Shown: piece by piece, positions 59,601 to 64,000 of the stretch
Numbering within the stretch: the stretch's first letter is position 1
Layout of the letters: every line of letters begins with the position of its first letter
Notes under the pieces: model-generated
The model's database searches: none
What the model was told of the DNA's origin: nothing
Seen by the model: only the letters and a program-made list of their open reading frames with translations
Made by a program: the position numbers and the translations under genes
Origin: Phycisphaera sp.
GTDB taxonomy: Bacteria > Planctomycetota > Phycisphaerae > Phycisphaerales > Phycisphaeraceae
Assembly: GCA_028285385.1 (NCBI GenBank)
Contig: JANQPR010000071.1
Location: 1 to 64,000, forward strand
Direction: 5' to 3'
DNA: 64,000 nt

Positions 59601-61168
59601 CCGTCCAGCCCGGTCACGGACGTGGTGCCGGTCACGTTGCCGTCATAGCCGTTCCCGCTGGAGTCGGTGGTCGAGCCGCTCGTCACCGAGTCCAACTTCA
59701 GGTGGGCCAGCAATCCCCCGGTCGTTGCCGATTCCAAGGAGTACAGGTTCGTCACGTCGGCAAGGCTGAGTGTGGCGTCGTACAGCCGGAGGTTCGCAAT
59801 CGCGCCGTCGAGGTGGCGGTCCAGCGTGTCGTGATCGTCCATCCCGATGGCCAGCGGGCCGGTATCCGAGGCAGCCGGCCCAACCGATGAGTCAGGAGCG
59901 GTGTCGTCATCGGTGGCTTCAAGGACGCCATCAACGTAAAGCTCTACATTACCCGTCGCGCTGTTGTAGGTGCCGACGTAGTGGTGCCACTGCGTGATGT
60001 CGAAGCCGGTCGGTGCCGTGAACTTGGCGATCTTCCACGTCGCCTGGTCCGTGCGGACGTACATCCAGACATCCTTAGACCCCTGCCTCGGGAAGAGGAT
60101 GAACTGGGTGCGTTTCGACGCGAGGGTCCCGTGCTCGTTCCACGTCGCGGTGTCGCTCTTGGCCCAGAGCGAAACCGAGAACGACCCCTCGAGATTCGGA
60201 GCGTTCGTGATTTCGACCACGTCGTCCACGCCGTCGAACTGGAACGCGGTGTCGACCTGACCGCCCGGCCCCGTGGTGGACGTCGCCCCGGTGACGGTGC
60301 CGTTCCGCCCTTCGGAGGAGTTGTCGACCGCCGTGACGCCCGTCCCGTCGTCGAACTTCCAGTGTCCTTCCAAGTCGGCGTCGCGGTCTGTCGACTCGTT
60401 CATCACCGCGTCGATCGCCGCCGCCGAAAGCGTGCTGTCGAAGACCTGGACGTCGTCGAGCGCACCGTCGAGAACCCGGCTACTGATCGTCGCGTGCTGC
60501 CCGATGTAGACGTCACCCGAGCCGGCATCTAGGCTTCCGCCAGATGTGGCCTTGGTCGCTTTCAAGACCCCGTCGACGTAGATCTTGACGTCGCCACTGG
60601 TGGGGTCATATGTGCCCGCGTAGTGGTGCCAGTCGGTGATGTCGAAGTTCGCTTCGCTGTCGCCGTCGAACTCTGCGATCTGCCAAGCGCCGCCGAGCCG
60701 GACGTAGAACCGGTTCTTCTCGGTCCCGACGATCGGGTGCATGATGAAGTTGTTGTTCCGCATGACGTGGGTGCTGTGCTGGTTCCACGTCGCCTGGTCG
60801 CTCTTGGCCCAATAAGCAACCGTCAGCGCTCCGGTCAAATTCGGAACGCTGGCCACCGTCACCTTGTCATCAACGCCATCGAACTCCAACGCCTCGCCGA
60901 CCACGCCCCACGTCGTCACCGCGCCGGAGTTGGTGCCGTCGTACGAGTTCGCCGACGAATCGACGACCGTGGCGGTGTCGGAGTCGAGGCGCCATTGTGC
61001 GAACGGCGTCGGGGCGCTGGAAAGCAGCAGCCGGGGTTCGAGCGTCTCGGGCTGGCACGGGCCTTTGGGCCGGCTTCCAGGATATGCGTACTGTCGGGCG
61101 TCAGCGTCGTGCTGGCGCAGGCGGTTCAGATGCGACCAGTGGACAAGACAACTCCACCAATGCGGCAT
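50663..61168 (-). CDS. Giant LamG / beta-helix / YD-repeat (RHS) protein with type 44 toxin-like C terminus
   Basis: 3,501 residues from ATG 61168 (GGGGAGCACGCT upstream). Residues 40-52 hold the planctomycete LEPRLLLSS motif. Three LamG/concanavalin-like domains follow (about 55-255, 265-475, 485-690), each with W-H-H-Y-A/V-G-T-Y and V-x-x-Y-V-D-G-V. A beta-rich region at 695-1230 begins WDDPLNWSS. YD repeats run from about 1570 to 3180, closed by the RHS core (RFRYDPYGNRTVLDADF; RYWHSDLGRFISRDPAGY; TVDPSGLD, near 3230). Residues 3250-3501 are the variable tip: WDYKPQLN, NIHFGYVGHHANFYD, GAGIFQD, DDPFDQRAIQIGIDAA, which match polymorphic toxin type 44. Tip GC is much lower than the core. Probably secreted; the toxin activity is untested. 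Confidence 0.85.
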   Translation of the reverse strand: MPHWWSCLVHWSHLNRLRQHDADARQYAYPGSRPKGPCQPETLEPRLLLSSAPTPFAQWRLDSDTATVVDSSANSYDGTNSGAVTTWGVVGEALEFDGVDDKVTVASVPNLTGALTVAYWAKSDQATWNQHSTHVMRNNNFIMHPIVGTEKNRFYVRLGGAWQIAEFDGDSEANFDITDWHHYAGTYDPTSGDVKIYVDGVLKATKATSGGSLDAGSGDVYIGQHATISSRVLDGALDDVQVFDSTLSAAAIDAVMNESTDRDADLEGHWKFDDGTGVTAVDNSSEGRNGTVTGATSTTGPGGQVDTAFQFDGVDDVVEITNAPNLEGSFSVSLWAKSDTATWNEHGTLASKRTQFILFPRQGSKDVWMYVRTDQATWKIAKFTAPTGFDITQWHHYVGTYNSATGNVELYVDGVLEATDDDTAPDSSVGPAASDTGPLAIGMDDHDTLDRHLDGAIANLRLYDATLSLADVTNLYSLESATTGGLLAHLKLDSVTSGSTTDSSGNGYDGNVTGTTSVTGLDGSALQFDGVDDQVSIANVPNLTGPLSVALWAKSDTATWNEHGVLSSRQNNFIIHPIKNSEKNRFYVRINGAWKYAEFDGDNEANFDITDWHHYAGTYDPATGDVKIYVDGVDKTASVTGTGNGSLDAGSGDVYLGHQYPQSGRYLDGALDDFRLYDQTLSAQDVADLAAISTVEWDGGGDETSWDDPLNWSSDAVPNGNHDVVIDVAGTPTITIDSGTQAVRSLDSEEALSVDDATLTVQTTADVAGAVSVTGTSEIAGGSWVVPSGISVVNSLFDGVVITGDVTISDGDLWVENGLTLDGVLTIPDNRDLVLQGQQTVSGTGDLVLDGGALKIVGNSSSGDVQITLGSGIKLRGHGQAYTVNSYWNGTGYGTHTGNESLLLEGAAIGDDATGESLRLTLPLDNQGTLRAEGGGRLSVYKGNTTQVWTQGGTVEVPTNGEIDLGGVWSGDVDSAFDVSGGELWLGGKFATGDLGSWSRSGGDVFLYGELDNTGETLQLDSTTGSWRIITASGPTYGTVVGGTLAATAGAEWLIGTGSSGTGILEGGVTLDSGINFDGGELWVRDGLTLNTAITLIDDEQVTFQGTQTLGGNGTITLQGGSNLRMTGIDADTDMTLTVGADVLIEGEGDVYRHHKHAIYYIGSNGTFNGDATLINQGTIDADQSGTSLKVSATTFRNDGALKASNGGRLEVNPTTYVNAGLTEIGAGSTYRESGVDVSTSTRAFSGDEIRVAVDGLSTVGTGPLTFETSVDNATFYTATGLNQDNAVIAQNLPRNTSVFARASAAQAGGGQVIVYTNGTQTLDQPNTGGPMRINAIRDENGVDISADMGVETGKTVTGSPDVVANDLLAGTDINGTVIPDDFWPDQNTDGGYGFIRYRTFDILSGWSGWKIAHIGDVPDFYGTYTANQIEEFDIEFEEVDENLSPGTSDLGNENPDAAGDVPVPDNLSDDPIRYHDGAVVYQTTDLESDGFGDPFGHRRSWTNRGQFLTSERYGNGFVNSELPSLKRLNGGGTIEVIGSGTDVRAFYRGSGGAYTAAGHLDNRLTESGGEFTFTTTTGERYVFFDFDGALPEKQRGQFKESFDGAGNRTYVAAWTADGDIAEIRRQDTASVDGESWLYTYAGSGNPNEGKITNGQLRRPDGSGGWDVVREADYVYYEAGQDYGNLGDLKLVTVKDSAEAAIDQKYYRYYEYGEVGGYTHGLKYVLHAESFARLDAAVADPFSATDTQVAPYANHYFEYDAQRRATRHDIQGMGDSENGGVGTYTYDYYRRILLGVPGGPPPSDYIADHNYWMTRTTETLPNGNQNVIYSNSAGNIMLKVFKNVQDTVNTGLQGEEWLTYYRYDDDGRLIWKAESPAVTGYDESAGDLLNQVGGNFQYLDDANGVIRTTQYYDTTTATETSAGSVDGYVKSRFIKHGELGTPVKLTEQTYFTRSAGVASVSPRATSTVYRGNGTDPQTTSYDYDWHTGKVQAESIEATLPVIDTTQNGSGVANSTDAVFDVDGRLTWQRDADGFLHYTEYDHRTGAVTKTIADVDTTQTADFTGLPTGWSTPASGGLHLTNTYEVDGLGRVTRATDANGNVDYTVYNDADHEVRIYSGWDSGTNTPTGPTRVIRSDRPGSYVETLTMSATPNLTNGRPDGTEAIGSLESLSRSFKNDAGQIVEDRVYHQLGGLTYSTSANLGTEGTNYYRSAFSLDHHAKQDRMVNANGTITVTLRDGLGRARGVYVGTDDTTTDSEPWTPANAATASNMTLVSRFTYDEDGVGDGDLTRSESFTGPNGNEARVTDNFYDWRNRLVATKSGVGAGTEAASVQRPIVFTTYDNLNQAVTTEVYDGDGVTITDANSDGVPDAPSASLLRAKSTQDFDDLGRVYRSQTFSVDPSNGTVSTDSLDSAFWHDARGQLVKSSEPGGLVTKNAYDGAGRLTATYSGDGGGDTAYADAFNVTGDIVLEQAEFDYDNAGNLLLVTSRQRFHDATGTGELGDPASTTAPKARVSYAASYYDRADRKTADVSVGTNGGSAYARPGAVPTRSDDVLVSSYTYTPAGHLYESTDPTGTVTRFEYDDLGRTLTQIESYIDGTPSDEDDRTTRYTYDGLGNLVTLTADLPAGEADQTTEYVYGVTPGSGSDLASNDLLAAIKYPDRSTGAASTSQQETYTYNALGQVETKTDLNGNVHTYAYDDLGRVTSDAVTTLGTGVDGSVRRIDTAYDSAGRAYLFTSYDTDSGGNIVNQVQREFNGLGQLVAEYQAHGGAVNTSTSPSVQYTYSEMASGANHSRLTGLTYPDGRTLTFNYAAGIDDDVSRLSSITDSATTGTLATYAYLGLGNTIRRTLDEPALELTYLKQGAEPNGDAGDPYNGLDRFGRLADQRWLDTSASTDLARLQYTHNRLGQRTSRNDTVATVNSVAQDELYTYDALHRLSATERGELNAGATAIQAGTGTFSQDWALNALGNWDQLTQDDDGDGTADLTQTRTHNAANEVTAITGGGWTTPAHDSAGNLTTLPVPGDPASGYTAVYDAWNRLVELKDSGTSNTAFTYGYDANHRRVSEATYSSGTLTETRDFYHDAGSVIEETVTPSGGSATIDRQYVWSPEYIDALLLQDRDTDGNGTLDERRYALTDESYSVVALTDDTGTVVERFRYDPYGNRTVLDADFTDDDDGESNSDLTVGFQGLREDASGLHHQRARYWHSDLGRFISRDPAGYPDGMNRYAGYHIFGSTVDPSGLDTPQDDTDLPVRNPFRTSQPGEQFRDRESTWREDLLRYKLLRGAAETWNDFVENNAAGRDITGWFNEELKNNRKTAEFVGNTGPGGTMTTVTSYSTFVELVKPGGRWDYKPQLNKMNKVDEGNIKRRYVTLYETPVRYDAVANIHFGYVGHHANFYDTTLKLGAGIFQDTDRDGDHFEWKDLVTAPFEVAYGDDPFDQRAIQIGIDAARYEKAGGDPSDYIRQRIQEGALHDGSFTFPNRQVGKPWNTPVNGVTGTGRIY

Positions 61169-62235
61169 AGCGTGCTCCCCGTGCGAAGGTGCGGAGAGTT
61201 CCCTCCGGGACGGATGACCGTCTCCCCAGAACCCCCGATACTGAATAAAACTCAGACACCGCAATCGAGTTTCTTGCCACGCCGAGCGTTTGTCAAGAGA
61301 TCGCCTGACGTTGCAGTCGAAACCCTCCGATGCCACCGCTCAGCCACGGTGATACGCGTTTGCTGCCAATGCCTCGCGACTAAAGCGGATCGACATGAAT
61401 CTTGTTCATGCTGTCGACGGCTCTACAGCCTCAGTGACATCGAGAGAGTTCCTCACGGACGCTGACTCATCCGTGTCGCCATGTTTAGATTTGTCAGCGG
61501 GACGCTCGACTGTTCCCCCGGAGTCCGGCCTCAACCGAACGGACGCGCAGAAACACACCGCCAAGCCATGGGAGGTATTAGAACGGTCGATTACGGAATG
61601 AGTTTCGTGTTCGTCTTGGATTTCAGCCAGTACCTGGCGAAAAAGCCGTTTGTTCCGATACTGGGGCCTATGTTCTCTAACTGAGAGCCTCCGCAGATAG
61701 TGGCTATGCTCTGAGCAGAACCGCGTTGTATCGTTATCGGGAAATCCTACCCAGCCTGCGGCCGACGTGATTCTCTCACTAGTTCGCTCAAGATTTCCGG
61801 AGGGGTGCATAGCCCGTGACATCAACGTTGGGGGCAGGTCAAAAACCGGCCGGCGAGTCGACCAGCCGAAAAACTCTCTAGGAAAGGCAAAGCCTTGAAA
61901 CCCTAGAAAAGCGGCCATCAACTACATCGTGATGATGTAGAGTTCAGTGAGATCGCACCATAATTTTGTGTTCGCGTCATTCCATTTTCTTCGAAAAGAC
62001 TCGGGAGTTATCCCGCTGGCTCGAGACGCAATCTGCTGCAGAAGTGAAAACCTGATCTTCCGAAACCTCACGATAGGAGGGCGGGCCACCGATGCCAGTT
62101 GATCAGTTCGGAAACTCCAATGAACAGTAAAGCAGGACAAGGTCGAGTTAAAAGCCGACGCCGATAGTTAACACGGCCCAGCACTTTCATGCCGGGCCGC
62201 GATTGATGTCAGTGATTCGTAATGCCGCCGATCGG
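61169..62235. other. Gene-free stretch upstream of the giant gene
   Basis: About 1,070 bases, AT-richer than the flanks. Open frames on the minus strand at 61406-61921 and 61922-62140 have no ribosome binding site and no recognisable domains. A 7-bp-stem hairpin (CTACATC/GATGTAG) lies at 61924-61942, and a terminator-like hairpin at 62174-62199. Presumably contains the promoter of the RHS gene. Confidence 0.5.
62174..62199 (-). terminator. Hairpin after the PEP-CTERM gene
   Basis: CGGCCCGGCA and TGCTGGGCCG (one G-U pair) form a 10 bp stem with a 6-base loop, 37 bases after the stop at 62236. The T-rich tail is short. Confidence 0.55.
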
Positions 62236-63156
62236 TCAAGCCAGACGTCGACGAGCCATGGCCAGGCCGAATAGACCGGCCAACGCAAGCGTCGCGGGCT
62301 CAGGCACGACGCTGCCCGAGAAGTCGGGCGCGGCGGTGTTGCCCCAGTTCTGCAGCACGCCGTCCAACTCGTTCTGGTCGACGGTGCCGTCGAAGGGTCC
62401 GCCGCCCACGAGGGTGGCTTCGTCGCCCGTGAAGGTGCCCGTCCCCCAGTTCTGGAGGACGATGTCGAGGTCGCCCTGCTCGACCTGGCCGGAGTTGTCG
62501 TAGTCGCCCACAATGATGGAGACGGCGGGCACGGTGAGCACGTCGGAGATGACGTAGATCGGGGCGAGATTGTTGCCGTTGCCGCCGAAGGTGCCCATCC
62601 AGAGGTCGCCGGTCGCGCCGATCTGGCCGCGACCTACAAGGAATGTTGAACCCAGTGGTTGGGCGGTGTTGATCTCGCCGTCCGCAGTCGTGCCCGTCCA
62701 TGCCGTTGTGGCAGACGAGGCGGTGCCGGTTTCGGTGATGTTGAGCGGGGCGTCGATGGTGCGGTCCCAGAGGTCGTCGTAGTGGTCGGCGATCCCGACG
62801 CCGTCGACGCGGAAGATCGGCACGCCGTTGTCGCCGGCGGGGCTGTCGTCCGTGCCGGTGTTTTCTTTTGCCGAGATGCCCGGGCTGCCAGGCTCCGAGA
62901 CGATGGCGAACCAGTCGGTGCCGAGCGCCGCCAGGTCGGTCTGGCTGTTGGCGGCATCGGTGGCGAGTTGGTTATAGATGCTGATGTCTGTGGACACGGC
63001 GTTGGTCAGGAACGCATCGGAGGTGACGAACGCGATACGGTACTGATCGCCGGGGTTAAGGCCCGGGGGCGGGGTTAGGTCGGCGTGGACGGTGCCTGAC
63101 ACCGCCAAGCAAGCGGCAGCAATCAGGGGGTAGTGGGTGATGCGTCGAGTCGTCAT
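62236..63156 (-). CDS. Secreted protein with dockerin-like module and PEP-CTERM
   Basis: 306 residues from ATG 63156 (AAGGAGGCAATGCC upstream). The signal peptide ends GTVHAD. Residues 30-200 are a beta-rich domain (LNPGDQYRIAFVTSDAFLT, GTDWFAIVSEPGSPG, VPIFRVDGVGIAD, DLWDRTIDAPLNIT) that I cannot name. Residues 215-285 hold YDNSGQVEQGDLDIVLQNWG and VDQNELDGVLQNWG. The tail is VPEPATLALAGLFGLAMA plus RRRLA. The module is nearly identical in DNA to that of the large gene at 11954, pointing to recent exchange or strong constraint. Confidence 0.75.
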   Translation of the reverse strand: MTTRRITHYPLIAAACLAVSGTVHADLTPPPGLNPGDQYRIAFVTSDAFLTNAVSTDISIYNQLATDAANSQTDLAALGTDWFAIVSEPGSPGISAKENTGTDDSPAGDNGVPIFRVDGVGIADHYDDLWDRTIDAPLNITETGTASSATTAWTGTTADGEINTAQPLGSTFLVGRGQIGATGDLWMGTFGGNGNNLAPIYVISDVLTVPAVSIIVGDYDNSGQVEQGDLDIVLQNWGTGTFTGDEATLVGGGPFDGTVDQNELDGVLQNWGNTAAPDFSGSVVPEPATLALAGLFGLAMARRRLA

Positions 63157-63271
63157 GGCATTGCCTCCTTCAAGGGCGTGGCTGGGGACCGTTTCCCGAG
63201 GGTGGTCAATCGGTCTGTGTTGAGAAAAACCGGTAAGAAGGCGTTGCCTCGGGGTCGGACAATCGCCTGAA

Positions 63272-63301
63272 AGCGCTGCCAAGCTTAAGGCTTGGCAGCG
63301 C
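63272..63301 (-). terminator. Strong intrinsic terminator
   Basis: GCGCTGCCAAGC and GCTTGGCAGCGC form a perfect 12 bp stem with a 5-base loop, followed on the minus strand by TTTC, twelve bases after the stop of the last gene. Confidence 0.75.
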
Positions 63302-63313
63302 CGGAGGAGGGAA

Positions 63314-63976
63314 TCAATGTAGTCGCCAACGGCGGGTGAGCATGAGCATGCCGCCCAGGCCCAGCAGCCCGAACAACGCGGGCTCAGGGACGGCGGTGAC
63401 TTGGCCGATCAACACGGACCCACCGCTAAACGGCAGGCCGTCGTACGTCCGTGCCAGGGCGAACGGCGAGGATGAATCGGACCATTCGCTCAGTCGTGGT
63501 ACGACGTAGATCCCAAAGTCGCCTTGGGCGTCGTCCGACGCCTCGAGCCGGTAGTTGAACAACGGCGCGCCGGGGTCGGCGGGTACCTGCACGGGCGGGG
63601 CGAAGAGGATGAAGTCGAACACCGTCAGGTTCTCGCCGTTGCGGTTGGCGCCGAGCCCGAAGCCCGATCCTTCCAGGAGGTAGCCCGTCGCGGGCTGACT
63701 GACATCGAAAACCTCCACCGTCCCGGTCGCGCCCGGCAGCGGCTCGATATCGAGCGTCACCTGCCAGCCGGTCAGCAGGTCGTCCGGGGCGTCGTTGGCG
63801 ACCGCATTGACCAAGGTGAAGGTAAATGGGCTGCTGACCGCACCGGGCAAGACCCCGGGCGACGCCGCGACAGTCGCGTCGGTCACCAGCGTCAGCGGTG
63901 CCGCACGGACCGCGGAACAAAGGCCGCACGCCGCGGCGAACCCAGCGAATAGTGCCGAACAGAATAGTGGCTGCAT
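63314..63976 (-). CDS. PEP-CTERM protein at the window end
   Basis: 220 residues from ATG 63976, with CGAAAGGGC about ten bases upstream. The signal peptide spans residues 1-25 (FCSALFAGFAAACGLCSAVRA). Residues 26-185 are beta-rich (FTFTLVNAVANDAPDDLLTGWQVTLDI, GTVEVFDVS, FDFILFAPP), resembling secreted proteins of unknown role in this phylum. The tail is VPEPALFGLLGLGGMLML plus TRRWRLH. The promoter lies mostly beyond the window. It is separated from the next minus-strand gene by the strong terminator, so they are not co-transcribed. Confidence 0.75.
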   Translation of the reverse strand: MQPLFCSALFAGFAAACGLCSAVRAAPLTLVTDATVAASPGVLPGAVSSPFTFTLVNAVANDAPDDLLTGWQVTLDIEPLPGATGTVEVFDVSQPATGYLLEGSGFGLGANRNGENLTVFDFILFAPPVQVPADPGAPLFNYRLEASDDAQGDFGIYVVPRLSEWSDSSSPFALARTYDGLPFSGGSVLIGQVTAVPEPALFGLLGLGGMLMLTRRWRLH

Positions 63977-64000
63977 CGTTTTAGCCCTTTCGGGCTCCGC

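Noticed and set aside
61406-61921. 171-codon minus-strand frame upstream of the RHS gene
   Set aside because: No ribosome binding site, no domain, and biased but not gene-like composition.

Overview
The window looks like chromosome from a high-GC planctomycete, most likely class Phycisphaerae. The evidence is nine secreted proteins with PEP-CTERM-type tails (V/I-PEP, a hydrophobic segment, then an Arg cluster), four of which also carry a dockerin/EF-hand-like module, a prepilin-like protein with an NFAFGDGH motif, a YD-repeat giant with an LEPR-LLL motif, and a TIGR03067-like domain. No rRNA or taxonomic marker is present, so the assignment is an inference.

Layout. 1-22,900 holds housekeeping genes (miaA, acnA, purM, an HtrA/DegP protease, a uracil-DNA glycosylase family gene) mixed with large secreted beta-rich PEP-CTERM proteins, two copies of a ~170 bp intergenic hairpin repeat, and a frameshifted amphi-Trp gene. 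23,000-23,500 is a decayed serine hydrolase. 23,700-35,800 is a carbohydrate-use region: prepilin-like protein, dockerin/PEP-CTERM protein, GH30 enzyme, LacI regulator with two operator-like sites upstream, a divergent PEP-CTERM protein, a GH-A-like enzyme, a GH9 enzyme, a sugar isomerase-like protein and a Gfo/Idh/MocA dehydrogenase.

36,350-49,263 is an island bounded by an intact tRNA-Gly(CCC) and a 41 bp exact copy of the 5' half of that tRNA. It is visibly lower in GC and codes for a zinc-limitation programme. A Fur/Zur-type regulator with an upstream palindrome heads a run of about 13 tightly packed minus-strand genes: a Cys-poor FmdB-like protein, a ZigA-type COG0523 GTPase, nickel superoxide dismutase, a flavoprotein with a Cys-rich tail, two small membrane proteins (one His/Cys-rich), a Cys-free FmdB-like protein, a HisI with one zinc ligand replaced, a second COG0523 GTPase with a His-rich loop, and a protein resembling the metal-independent iota carbonic anhydrase. 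The flanking cysS, a lipoprotein amidase and a TatD-like hydrolase fit the same theme. The inferred logic is that zinc enzymes are replaced by low-zinc or zinc-free versions while metallochaperones steer the remaining zinc. This is the most interesting system in the window.

49,200-61,200 holds a broken RHS tip and then a 3,501-residue LamG/beta-helix/YD-repeat protein. Its low-GC C-terminus resembles polymorphic toxin type 44 and is followed 19 bp later by a lipoprotein, the likely immunity gene. The window ends with two more PEP-CTERM genes and strong hairpin terminators.
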